Source: CAG-1138 sp964495385
GTDB taxonomy: Bacteria; Bacillota; Clostridia; Christensenellales; CAG-917
Reading direction: 5' to 3'
NCBI GenBank assembly: GCA_964495385.1
Contig: CAZBVO010000007.1
Span: forward strand, 5,625-69,624
DNA length: 64,000 nucleotides
In this document: in pieces, positions 41,137 to 49,417 of the stretch
Numbering within the stretch: position 1 is the first letter of the stretch
Layout of the letters: every line of letters begins with the position of its first letter
Notes under the pieces: generated by a model
Seen by the model: only the letters and a program-made list of their open reading frames with translations
Databases searched by the model: none
Told to the model about the DNA's origin: nothing
Made by a program: the position numbers and the translations under genes

Positions 41137-41837
41137 TGAAAAAAATATTGTCCGAAGGGGCACCTAAGCTTCAAATCGAGCTTTCCGACAAACAGATTGA
41201 AAAATTTGTTAAATACTACAATTTGGTGGTTGAATACAACAAAAACGTCAACTTAACTGCCATTACGGATGAAACCGAATTTGCGATAAAGCATTTTTTG
41301 GACAGTATTTCAGCCGAAAAATATATCCCTAAAAATTCGTCCGTGGTGGACGTCGGAAGCGGAGCAGGGTTTCCGGCACTGCCGCTGAAATTGGTGCGAG
41401 ACGACGTTTCGGTTACGATGATGGATGCACTAAATAAGCGAGTCGAGTTTTTGAAACTTGCAATAAAAGAACTTGACGTTTGGGACGTTAGTGCAATTCA
41501 TATGCGTGCCGAAGATGCCGCAAAAGGCATTTTTCGCGAAAGTTTCGACGTGGCGGTGGCACGGGCCGTTTCGGAGCTGAGAGTGCTTGCGGAATATTGT
41601 TTACCGCTTGTAAAAATCGGCGGAATTATGATTGCGTACAAAAGCGTAAACTCCGACGAGGAAACGGATGCTGCGCAAAATGCCCTAAAAATTTTGGGCG
41701 GAAAAATAGAAAAAACGGTCGACCTGCAATTGCCTACAAGCGGTGATATGCGCCGACTTATTATCATAAGAAAAGTATCGGCTACTCCCAAAAAATATCC
41801 GAGAGGACAGGGAAAAGAAAAAAAACAGCCGCTTTGA
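41133..41837 (+). CDS. rsmG: 16S rRNA (guanine-527-N7) methyltransferase RsmG
   Basis: A 234-residue methyltransferase. The SAM-binding motif is VVDVGSGAGFPALPLKLVRDDVSVTMMDALNKRVEFL, and VARAVSELRVLAEYCLPLVKIGG follows, as in all RsmG/GidB proteins. A basic tail (TPKKYPRGQGKEKKQPL) is also typical. In most Firmicutes it follows mnmG; here it is 11 kb away and joined instead to a transporter and parAB. Starts at 41133 and 41136 are both possible. Confidence 0.95.
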   Translation: MMKKILSEGAPKLQIELSDKQIEKFVKYYNLVVEYNKNVNLTAITDETEFAIKHFLDSISAEKYIPKNSSVVDVGSGAGFPALPLKLVRDDVSVTMMDALNKRVEFLKLAIKELDVWDVSAIHMRAEDAAKGIFRESFDVAVARAVSELRVLAEYCLPLVKIGGIMIAYKSVNSDEETDAAQNALKILGGKIEKTVDLQLPTSGDMRRLIIIRKVSATPKKYPRGQGKEKKQPL

Positions 41838-41874
41838 TTACAAAAGATGACCTCTAAAAATCAGGGAGGCTTCT

Positions 41875-42639
41875 ATGTTGACTACGGCAATTGTAAATCA
41901 AAAAGGCGGCGTCGGGAAAACAACCGTCACCTCGGAACTCGGGACACAACTTGCACTTTTAGGAAAAAGGGTGTTGTTGATTGACTTGGATCCGCAAGGC
42001 AACCTGACTTCGGGGTTCGGAATCGACAAAAACGGCGCAAAAACCTTTTATGACTTGGCGACGGAAAACCAAAACATAAACGACTATGTTTTAAACACAC
42101 CCGTAACCGATCTTTTTATTTTGCCGTCAAACAGAAGCGTTCAAAAACTCGAAACCGAGCTGTCGGATGATGCGGAAAAGGAATACGTATTAAAAAACCA
42201 CCTTAAAAATTTGGAAGGTTTCGATTATGTTTTTTTAGATTGTCCGCCTGCATTGGGGCTATTGTCGGTGAGTGCGCTTACCGCTGCGGACAAAGTTATG
42301 GTTCCGTTGTTGGCCGAGTACTACGCTTTGGAAGGTTTGAGGGAACTGTTAAAAACGGTTAAGCTGGTAAAAAAATACCTAAACCCGTCTCTTACGCTTG
42401 ACGGATTGGTGTTTACCAAATTCGACAGCAGACTGTCACTGGACAAATATATTCACGATTCGCTCAAAAATACATTCGGTTCGGCCGTGTATAAAGCACG
42501 AATCCCTAAAAACGTAACCCTTGCCGAAGCCACGGGGCGTGGTTTACCGGCATCTATAATATTTAAAAACTGCAAAGGTTCCGAAGCTTACAAACTTCTT
42601 GCGGAGGAATTTTCAGAAAAACAGGAGGCACACAAATGA
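41875..42639 (+). CDS. parA: Chromosome partitioning ATPase ParA (Soj)
   Basis: A 254-residue P-loop ATPase. The deviant Walker A motif is VNQKGGVGKTTVTSELG, Walker A' is VLLIDLDPQGNLTSGFG and Walker B is YVFLDCPPALG. It lacks an N-terminal HTH, as in chromosomal Soj. Together with ParB bound to parS it helps separate origins and regulates DnaA in Bacillus. It overlaps parB by 4 bp (ATGA). Confidence 0.96.
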   Translation: MLTTAIVNQKGGVGKTTVTSELGTQLALLGKRVLLIDLDPQGNLTSGFGIDKNGAKTFYDLATENQNINDYVLNTPVTDLFILPSNRSVQKLETELSDDAEKEYVLKNHLKNLEGFDYVFLDCPPALGLLSVSALTAADKVMVPLLAEYYALEGLRELLKTVKLVKKYLNPSLTLDGLVFTKFDSRLSLDKYIHDSLKNTFGSAVYKARIPKNVTLAEATGRGLPASIIFKNCKGSEAYKLLAEEFSEKQEAHK

Positions 42640-43547
42640 TTGCAAACAACAAAGGCTTAGGCAGAGGACTCGATGCTATTTTAAGCGACTTCAAAGAAGA
42701 AGACATCATCAAGGAAGAACAGCAGAAAAAGAACAGTTCCACCTTTGAAATCGACATTTCTCTCATCGACACCAACCCTAACCAGCCAAGAAAATCTTTT
42801 GACAATATTCAGCTGAGAGAACTTGCCGAAAGCATCAAAAACTTCGGCGTTCTGCAACCGATTTTGCTTTTGAAACAGGAAAACGGTAGGTACATAATCA
42901 TTGCCGGCGAAAGAAGATACCGCGCGGCAAGACTTGCGGGCCTGCAAACCATGCCTGCAATCGTCAGGGAACTTACCAAACAACAAGTTGCCGAAATCAG
43001 CCTTATCGAAAACCTGCAACGTGAGGACCTCAACCCTATCGAAGAAGCTTTGGGACTTAAAGCACTTATCGACAACTTCGGCCTCTCGCAGGAGCAGCTT
43101 TCCAAGCGTATAGGTAAGAGCAGACCGAACATCACCAACACTTTAAGGTTGTTGCAACTTCAACCGGAAGTCATCGAAATGGTTAAGGACAAACGTCTGT
43201 CTGCCGGTCACGCAAGGGCTCTCATTCCGGTAACCGAGCCTGAAATTCAAATTCAGATGGCCAACCGCGCATGCGACGGGAAAAAGTCTGTGCGTGAAAT
43301 CGAAATGGACGTCAAGCTGTACTTTAACCGTAAAAACATCGAAAGAGGACCGAGAGAAAAAGAGGTTCAGTCTCGCGAACTGAAAGCGTTTGTCGGCGAC
43401 CTTAAACGAGTTTTCGGCACAAGAGTACGCATTAAAGGTTCGGATGAAAAAGGCCGCATCGTTATCGACTATTTCACCGCCGACGACCTGCAACGTATTT
43501 ACGAAATGATAGACTTTTTGAAAGCAAATTTGGGTGCTAAAAAATAA
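42636..43547 (+). CDS. parB: Chromosome partitioning protein ParB (Spo0J)
   Basis: A 303-residue protein. The N-terminus starts NNKGLGRGLDAILSDF (ParA-contact peptide), then the CTP-binding/CTPase region with PRKSFD, VLQPILL and IIAGERRYRAARLAG. The HTH that reads parS is in LSKRIGKSRPNITNTLRLLQL. The C-terminal dimer domain ends IYEMIDFLKANLG. Its presence supports the parS assignments to the left. Confidence 0.96.
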   Translation: MIANNKGLGRGLDAILSDFKEEDIIKEEQQKKNSSTFEIDISLIDTNPNQPRKSFDNIQLRELAESIKNFGVLQPILLLKQENGRYIIIAGERRYRAARLAGLQTMPAIVRELTKQQVAEISLIENLQREDLNPIEEALGLKALIDNFGLSQEQLSKRIGKSRPNITNTLRLLQLQPEVIEMVKDKRLSAGHARALIPVTEPEIQIQMANRACDGKKSVREIEMDVKLYFNRKNIERGPREKEVQSRELKAFVGDLKRVFGTRVRIKGSDEKGRIVIDYFTADDLQRIYEMIDFLKANLGAKK

Positions 43548-43557
43548 ATGAAAATAC

Positions 43558-43588
43558 AAAAAAAGACGGCGCTTGCCGTCTTTTTTAT
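43558..43588. terminator. Bidirectional terminator between parB and dnaN
   Basis: AAAAAAGACGGC, GCTT and GCCGTCTTTTTT form a 12-bp stem serving both converging genes. Confidence 0.9.
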
Positions 43589-43636
43589 TTCAAATTTAAG
43601 GTTTTAATGCGTTGTTTTGACAACTTAAAGTATCGA

Positions 43637-44740
43637 TTAGCCTTGAATACGAATTGGAAGTATAAGATAGAGGTACTCTTCTTCCGCGGTTGGAACGATG
43701 ATGCCCGGGGCGGTTGAGTTGTTGAATTTCATCTTCACAAAACTGTCGGAAACGGCACGCAAACTGTCGATGATATATTTTGCGTTGAAACCGATTGTAA
43801 GGTCTTTTCCGATAAGATTTATGGCGATGTTTTCGTTGTTGCCGCTCTCTTCCGACTGAGCGTTGATATTCAAAACGTTTTCTCTTACGTCAAGTTTGAC
43901 GATCGATTTTTTGTCAGCTTTGGTTATGAGGCTGCAACGGTCCAAACTCTTTTCGAGGTTTTTCTTTTCAACCGTGATTTCGGTTGTGAAAGAGGAAGGG
44001 ATAATTTTGTTGTAGTTTATAAATTCGCTGTCGATAAGGCGAGTAACCACTTTGGTGTTGTCGATTTGCACCATAAGGTGATTGCGCTCGATGTTCACTT
44101 TTACGAGGTCGTCGACGTCGTCCAAAAGTTTTGCGATTTCGCCGAGGCTTCTTGCAGGGACCACTACTTTTTTGCTTTCGCCGCCGTATTCCACAACTTT
44201 TTTGGCAAGTGCCATTCTGTAGCCGTCCGAAGCGACCGCAGTGATAAGATTCTCCTTAAGTTCCAAGCAGCAGCCTTTCAAAACAGGACGAGTGTCTTCG
44301 GTTGCGGCGCAGAAAATAACCTTTCCGATAAGGTCCTTAAGTTCCTTTTGGCTGATGTTGAAAGTGAAAAGCTCGTCAACGTTTTTGAACGGAGGATATT
44401 CGTCCGCCGCCATGCAGTTTACACGACCTTCGCCGTCAGGGTAGTTGATTTTGAGGTAATCTTCGTTGGTGGCGTCAAGTTCTATCGCTTCGTCTTTCAC
44501 CTTGTTGACGTAGTCGATAAAAAACTTTCCGTTTACAACCACTTCGCCGTCGATTTTAACCGATGCGCTGATTTTCTTTTCGATGGAAAGTTCCAAATCG
44601 GTTGCCGTTACGGTGAGGGTTTCTCCTTCGGCTTTAAGTTTTATTCCTTCAAGTATCGATAACGATTTTTTAATAGGCATTGCTTTGCCGGCTTTACTTA
44701 CCGCATCGGCCAATTCGATGCCGTCTACAAAAACTTTCAT
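43637..44740 (-). CDS. dnaN: DNA polymerase III beta subunit (sliding clamp)
   Basis: A 367-residue clamp with three related domains. The N-terminus (KVFVDGIELADAVSKAGKAMP) and central KVIFCAATEDTRPVLKGCCLEL are typical; the C-terminus ends YLILPIRIQG, close to the usual YLVMPVRL. It tethers the replicative polymerase to DNA. It lies downstream of dnaA on the same strand, 204 bp away, with several TATAAT-like elements in between. Confidence 0.96.
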   Translation of the reverse strand: MKVFVDGIELADAVSKAGKAMPIKKSLSILEGIKLKAEGETLTVTATDLELSIEKKISASVKIDGEVVVNGKFFIDYVNKVKDEAIELDATNEDYLKINYPDGEGRVNCMAADEYPPFKNVDELFTFNISQKELKDLIGKVIFCAATEDTRPVLKGCCLELKENLITAVASDGYRMALAKKVVEYGGESKKVVVPARSLGEIAKLLDDVDDLVKVNIERNHLMVQIDNTKVVTRLIDSEFINYNKIIPSSFTTEITVEKKNLEKSLDRCSLITKADKKSIVKLDVRENVLNINAQSEESGNNENIAINLIGKDLTIGFNAKYIIDSLRAVSDSFVKMKFNNSTAPGIIVPTAEEEYLYLILPIRIQG

Positions 44741-44894
44741 ACTTTTCTCCTATTTATAGTTGTTATTATTAACTTTGATTATAATTATTATAATAATGTC
44801 GGTACATAAGTTGATAACCCTAAAAAACCGCAATATATTGCATAGCAACTTACTGTTTGAAACAAAATGTTGTGGTTTAGAAGGTGGGTAACGT

Positions 44895-44941
44895 TGTTGA
44901 TAACTTTAAACCGTTATCCCCAACGTGCGACTTTTTCCACA
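44895..44941. promoter_or_regulatory. Cluster of DnaA-box-like sites between dnaA and dnaN
   Basis: TGTTGATAA at 44895 (minus orientation), TTATCCCCA at 44914 and TTTTCCACA at 44933 each differ from TTATCCACA by one base. The AT-rich segment just to the left (44770-44800) could be an unwinding element. A candidate part of oriC. Confidence 0.55.
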
Positions 44942-44944
44942 CAC

Positions 44945-46303
44945 CTATCTTTTGTAGAGCATATCTTGTATGTCTTTTACCTGAATTTTTGTTTTTTTGT
45001 CGGATTTTAAAGCTTCCGAAATTTTGTCGCGAGCGTTTATAATCGTGGTGTGATCGCGTCCTCCGAACAGTTCGCCGATTGCCTGAAGCGGCATATTCAA
45101 TATATCTCTTATAAGATATATTGCAATCATTCTCGGTTCGACAAATTCCTTGTTGCGGCGTTTTCCGACAATGTCGTTATAGGAAATGCCGAAATATTGA
45201 CAAGTGGTGTTGATTATGTCGTTTTCGTCGATGCTGTCTTTTGAAAGCTTAATGCTGTCTTTTAAGGCTTCCTGAGCGGCGGCAATGGTGGTCACCGGGC
45301 TGCCGGAGAGGGAACTGTAGAATATGACTTTGTTCAAAAGTCCTTCCATCTCTCTTACGTTGTCCTCGACGTTTTTAGCGATGAAGTAGGCAACTTCGTC
45401 CGAAAGGTTGAACGTTTGCCCCGATGCTTTTCGCTTTAAAATCGCAATCCTCGTTTCGATGTCCGGTTTGTCGATTTTTTCCTGCAAACCAAGCTGGAAA
45501 CGGGTGCGCAGACGCTCCTCGAGTTGCTGAATTTCTTTCGGCGGACGATCGGACGACAATATGATTTGTTTGTCGTTCTGATACAAGTCGTTGAACATAT
45601 GGAACACCGCTTCCTGGGATGCAGGCGAGTTGGACAGCGACTGTATGTCGTCAATCATAATAACGTCAACCATGCGGTATTTTTCCCTAAAAGCCGACGT
45701 GGTGCGTTTGTTGATTGCGTCGATATAATCGTTACGGAACTTGTCGGCAGTTATGTACAAAATCCTAAGGTTGGTGTTGGTGTCCTTGATGTAATTGCCT
45801 ATTGCGTGCATAAGGTGGGTTTTGCCGAGACCTACTCCGCCGTACAAAAACAGCGGGTTAAATTTGTTGCCCGGATCATCCGCAACCGCTTTTGCCGCAG
45901 CAAAAGCAAGCTCGTTGGATTTACCCACGACAAAACTGTCGAAGGTGTATTTTTTGTTAAAGGAAAATCCGTTGTCCTTAACAACCGGTTTGCTGTCTTC
46001 GATAACCCATTCCTCATTGACGATATATTCCTGTTTTTTCAAATATTCGTCTTTTTGGCCGTCCAAAATAATTTCGACGTCCTCGATCGCCGGATTAACC
46101 TCCTTAACGGCGGTTGTAATTTGCGTGAGGTAGTTTTTTACGATGGTGTTTTTGCTTGAAGCGGAATTGGTCAAAAGAACCAGTTTGTTTTTCAAAAAGC
46201 AAACAGGTTTAAGCTTTGCAATCCAAACCTCGAAGCTGATGGCCTGAACCCTACCCGATAAAATTGTCAGAGAATCTCTCCATAAATCGTCTTTGTTTAT
46301 CAT
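44945..46303 (-). CDS. dnaA: Replication initiator DnaA
   Basis: A 452-residue initiator. Domain I opens WRDSLTILSGRVQAISFEVWIAKL. The AAA domain has FNPLFLYGGVGLGKTHLMHAIGNY (Walker A), DVIMIDDIQSL (Walker B) and SSDRPPKEIQQLEERLRTRFQ. Domain IV ends with the DnaA signature GGRDHTTIINARDKI, which reads DnaA boxes. Its promoter and a perfect DnaA box lie upstream. Confidence 0.97.
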   Translation of the reverse strand: MINKDDLWRDSLTILSGRVQAISFEVWIAKLKPVCFLKNKLVLLTNSASSKNTIVKNYLTQITTAVKEVNPAIEDVEIILDGQKDEYLKKQEYIVNEEWVIEDSKPVVKDNGFSFNKKYTFDSFVVGKSNELAFAAAKAVADDPGNKFNPLFLYGGVGLGKTHLMHAIGNYIKDTNTNLRILYITADKFRNDYIDAINKRTTSAFREKYRMVDVIMIDDIQSLSNSPASQEAVFHMFNDLYQNDKQIILSSDRPPKEIQQLEERLRTRFQLGLQEKIDKPDIETRIAILKRKASGQTFNLSDEVAYFIAKNVEDNVREMEGLLNKVIFYSSLSGSPVTTIAAAQEALKDSIKLSKDSIDENDIINTTCQYFGISYNDIVGKRRNKEFVEPRMIAIYLIRDILNMPLQAIGELFGGRDHTTIINARDKISEALKSDKKTKIQVKDIQDMLYKR

Positions 46304-46312
46304 AATAAGTTA

Positions 46313-46341
46313 ATTATAATATATTTTTGTAAAAAAAACAA
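46313..46341 (-). promoter_or_regulatory. Promoter of dnaA
   Basis: On the minus strand, TTGTTT (46341-46336) and TATAAT (46318-46313) are 17 bp apart. The start codon follows within about 10 bp of the -10, implying a very short leader. Confidence 0.6.
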
Positions 46342-46358
46342 ACATATCCGTATAAAAT

Positions 46359-46367
46359 TGTGGATAA
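46359..46367 (-). promoter_or_regulatory. DnaA box in the dnaA-recF gap
   Basis: TGTGGATAA is an exact DnaA box on the minus strand, between the divergent dnaA and recF promoters. It could serve initiation or dnaA autoregulation. Confidence 0.75.
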
Positions 46368-46380
46368 CTTTGGGCTAAAA

Positions 46381-46409
46381 TTGATTTTTTAAATAAATTG
46401 TGTTATACT
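46381..46409 (+). promoter_or_regulatory. Promoter of recF
   Basis: TTGATT (46381-46386) and TATACT (46404-46409) are 17 bp apart. Confidence 0.75.
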
Positions 46410-46428
46410 TAACGGCGTAGGAGTCAAA

Positions 46429-47517
46429 ATGTATCTTAAAAGTCTGCAACTGAAAAACTTCAGAAACTATCAGTCGGCATCGGTTTCGTTCGAAAACGGC
46501 CTCAACGTACTGAAAGGACAAAACGCCTCGGGAAAAACCAACCTCATTGAGGCGGTTTATTTGTTGGGTATAGGTAAGTCTCCTCGCACAACCAATGAAA
46601 AAGAACTTATAAAAATGGGGGAAGAGCATGCCTACGTTAAAGCGGTAGTGCAAAAAAAATACCGCAGCCACACCATTGAAGTTTTTATCGACAAATCGGG
46701 TAAAAAAATCAAAATAGACGGCATTCCGGCGCTTCGGGCCGCCGAACTTATCGGCGTTTTGAACGTAGTGTTTTTCAGCCCGGACGAACTTAAATTTATA
46801 AAAGAAGGTCCGTCGGAACGGCGAAAATTTTTAGACATCGCCCTTTCTCAGCAAAGCGCAAATTATTTTAGAACGCTTCAAAAATACAACCGCATTTTAA
46901 AACAGCGCAACAAACTGCTAAAAACCGAAAATTTCAACCCAGCACTTTCCGAGATGCTTTCGGTTTGGGACGTGCAACTTGCCGCCGAAAACGCCAATCT
47001 CGTTTTTATGCGCAAAAACTTTTTAAACGAACTCGGTTGCTCGGTTGCGGCCATCCATGATGCCCTCACCGACGGAAAGGAAACTCTTACCCTTTCTTAC
47101 GAAAGCGACGTCGACGGCGAAACGGTAGAGCAGCTTAAAGAGGCGCAAATTCAAATGTACCAAAAAAATCGCGAGAAGGACGAGCAGTACCAATTTACCG
47201 TGTCCGGTGCGCATCGCGACGATTTTAAAATAAGCCTGAACGGCAACGACGCACGCAAAATAGCAAGCCAGGGACAACAGCGTACGGCGGCACTTTCGAT
47301 ACTTATAGGCGAATTGGAAATGTTTAAAACAGAAACCGGCGAAATGCCCGTTTTGTTGCTTGACGACGTTTTGTCTGAGCTTGACGAAAATCGCAGAAAA
47401 CAGCTTTTAAGTGCTACTTTTGCAACACAAACCCTGCTTACATGCACTGAATTTAACGAAGACGTGCAAAACGAAAAGACAAAAATATTTACGGTAAACC
47501 AAGGAAACATAAAATAA
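46429..47517 (+). CDS. recF: DNA replication and repair protein RecF
   Basis: A 362-residue SMC-like ATPase that loads RecA at gaps. The N-terminus is LKSLQLKNFRNYQSASVSF, Walker A is LKGQNASGKTNLIEAVYLLG, the signature is SQGQQRTAALSILIGELEMF, and Walker B is MPVLLLDDVLSELDENRRKQLL. It starts after TAGGAG. It is divergent from dnaA, whereas the usual order is dnaA-dnaN-recF on one strand. Confidence 0.96.
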   Translation: MYLKSLQLKNFRNYQSASVSFENGLNVLKGQNASGKTNLIEAVYLLGIGKSPRTTNEKELIKMGEEHAYVKAVVQKKYRSHTIEVFIDKSGKKIKIDGIPALRAAELIGVLNVVFFSPDELKFIKEGPSERRKFLDIALSQQSANYFRTLQKYNRILKQRNKLLKTENFNPALSEMLSVWDVQLAAENANLVFMRKNFLNELGCSVAAIHDALTDGKETLTLSYESDVDGETVEQLKEAQIQMYQKNREKDEQYQFTVSGAHRDDFKISLNGNDARKIASQGQQRTAALSILIGELEMFKTETGEMPVLLLDDVLSELDENRRKQLLSATFATQTLLTCTEFNEDVQNEKTKIFTVNQGNIK

Positions 47518-47540
47518 AAGCCGCCAAAGCGGCTTTTGTT
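47516..47540. terminator. Bidirectional terminator after recF
   Basis: AAAAGCCGC, CAAA and GCGGCTTTT form a 9-bp stem between recF and the converging glucosidase gene. Confidence 0.85.
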
Positions 47541-47550
47541 TTTTTGTTTT

Positions 47551-49233
47551 TTATTCAAAAATGTAGGTTCTTGCTTCGTACGGTTCAAGCATAAGCTTGC
47601 CGCAATCGGACTTGTGATGCGTCGAAAGAAGCAGTCTGCCTTTTTCTAGGTCAAAGCCTTTCGGGGCCTTGAAACTTACTTTTTGGTCGGACATATTCGT
47701 TACAACCAGCAGACGTTTTCCGTCAAGGTTTCTTTCGTAAACAAACAGTTTTTTGCTCGATTTGTTGTGAAGTTTGTAGTCGCCGTAAATGACGATAGGA
47801 TTTTCTTTGCGGATTTTTATAAGCGAGCGATAGAAGTTGAGCAAGCTTTCCGGATCGTTTTCCTGACTTTCGACGTTGACTTCGGTGTAGTTAGGGTTGA
47901 TTTTAAACCAAGCCTCGTTTCCGTCGGTGAAACCTGCGTTAGGAGCGGCGGACCATTGAACCGGCGTGCGAGCGTTATCACGACTGCTGTACATACATCT
48001 GCGCATGACAAATTCGTGGCTGAAGCCGAATTTTCTGAACAGTTTGTACATGGTTATCGTGCTGACGTCGACGTAATCTTCGAGGTTAGGCAAGTGAATG
48101 CTTGTCATGCCGATTTCCTGACCTTGGTAAATAAACGGAGTGCCGCCGAGGAACATAAACATATTTGCAATGGCTTTACCGCTTTCAACACGCATTTTTT
48201 CGCTTCCGTAGCGGCTTATGACGCGCGGTTGGTCGTGGTTTTCCATATAGTTTGCATTCCATGCCTTGCCGTAAAGTTTGGTTTGCCAATTGGAAATGGC
48301 TCTTTTCAGTTTTTTAAGTTTAAAACCGGTGTAAACCCAACTGTAAAGGAAGCAATCGGCTTCCATGTGTTGGAAGTTAAACATCATGTTCAATTCCTGA
48401 TTCGGGCCTTCGGTGATGTATTTAAGTGCGGTTTTCGGGTTCATCATCGGTGCTTCGCCAACCGTCATTGCATCGTAATTTCCCCAGCCTTCTTTTTTAA
48501 ACTGAGTCAGATATTCGTGAATATGCGGTCCGTTCATGTAGCGGGTGAGGCCTCTTGCCGCCGGCATAAATATGCTTCCGTTCGGCAAACCTTCCTTTTT
48601 GCTTATAAAGGTGATGACGTCTTCCCTGAAACCGTCAACGCCCATGTCGAGCCAGAATTTTTGAATATCCACAACTTCCTCGCGAACCTTAGGATTGTCC
48701 ATATTGAGGTCAGGTTGGCCTTTTGCGAAAAGGTGCAGATAATATTCGCCTCTTTCAGGCACGTATTCCCAAGCAGGGCCAGGGAAGGTGGCAGTCCAGT
48801 TGTTTGGCGGTTTTTTGCCGTTTTTGCCTTTTCCTTTGCGCCAGATATAGTAATCTTTGTAAGGGTTGTCGTCGCCGCCTTTGCAGCTTTCCTTAAACCA
48901 TTTATGCTCGGAAGAAGTGTGGTTTACCACAAGGTCCATAATAACCTTCAAACCACGTTGTTTACAGCCGGCAAGCACTTCCTTAAAATCGTCCAAAGTG
49001 CCGTATTCCGGAGCGATGTTTTTGTAGTCTGCGATGTCGTAGCCGTAGTCTTCTTGCGGAGAGACGTAAAGCGGACTGAACCATATTGCGTCAACTCCCA
49101 AACTCTTTATATAGTCAAGTTTTTCCAAAACGCCTTTAAGATCGCCGATGCCGTCGCCGTTTCCGTCTTTAAAGCTGCGAGGCCAAATCTGATAGACGCT
49201 CATTTCTTTGTACCAATGTTTGTTTAAACTCAT
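47551..49233 (-). CDS. GH13 alpha-glucosidase (oligo-1,6-glucosidase type)
   Basis: A 560-residue glycoside hydrolase acting on short alpha-glucosides. The GH13 regions are DLVVNHTS, DGFREDVI (nucleophile Asp), VGEAPMM (acid/base Glu) and ENHDQPR (transition-state Asp). QEDYGYDIADYKNI near the N-terminus is typical of the MalL/TreC group. The C-terminal beta domain ends LEPYEARTYIFE. No signal peptide means it acts on imported sugars. The start at 49233 follows CGGAGG; the frame extends upstream without a ribosome binding site. Confidence 0.93.
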   Translation of the reverse strand: MSLNKHWYKEMSVYQIWPRSFKDGNGDGIGDLKGVLEKLDYIKSLGVDAIWFSPLYVSPQEDYGYDIADYKNIAPEYGTLDDFKEVLAGCKQRGLKVIMDLVVNHTSSEHKWFKESCKGGDDNPYKDYYIWRKGKGKNGKKPPNNWTATFPGPAWEYVPERGEYYLHLFAKGQPDLNMDNPKVREEVVDIQKFWLDMGVDGFREDVITFISKKEGLPNGSIFMPAARGLTRYMNGPHIHEYLTQFKKEGWGNYDAMTVGEAPMMNPKTALKYITEGPNQELNMMFNFQHMEADCFLYSWVYTGFKLKKLKRAISNWQTKLYGKAWNANYMENHDQPRVISRYGSEKMRVESGKAIANMFMFLGGTPFIYQGQEIGMTSIHLPNLEDYVDVSTITMYKLFRKFGFSHEFVMRRCMYSSRDNARTPVQWSAAPNAGFTDGNEAWFKINPNYTEVNVESQENDPESLLNFYRSLIKIRKENPIVIYGDYKLHNKSSKKLFVYERNLDGKRLLVVTNMSDQKVSFKAPKGFDLEKGRLLLSTHHKSDCGKLMLEPYEARTYIFE

Positions 49234-49264
49234 AATTTCCTCCGTCGGATGTTTGTATAACAGT

Positions 49265-49294
49265 ATTATAACATATAATATTCGGTATAGTAAA
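49265..49294 (-). promoter_or_regulatory. Promoter of the glucosidase gene
   Basis: On the minus strand, TTTACT (49294-49289) and TATAAT (49270-49265) are 18 bp apart. Confidence 0.7.
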
Positions 49295-49335
49295 CACATA
49301 TTTTTCGATATTTCGGCGTTTTTGATAAAAAACGG

Positions 49336-49364
49336 TTGACAAAGAGCGGCATAATTGTTAGGAT
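49336..49364 (+). promoter_or_regulatory. Promoter of the condensation-domain gene
   Basis: TTGACA (49336-49341) and TAGGAT (49359-49364) are 17 bp apart. Confidence 0.75.
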
Positions 49365-49417
49365 ATATATAACCTGTTTATATACCTAATCGGCATTAAA
49401 CACCTTAGGAGGTTTTT

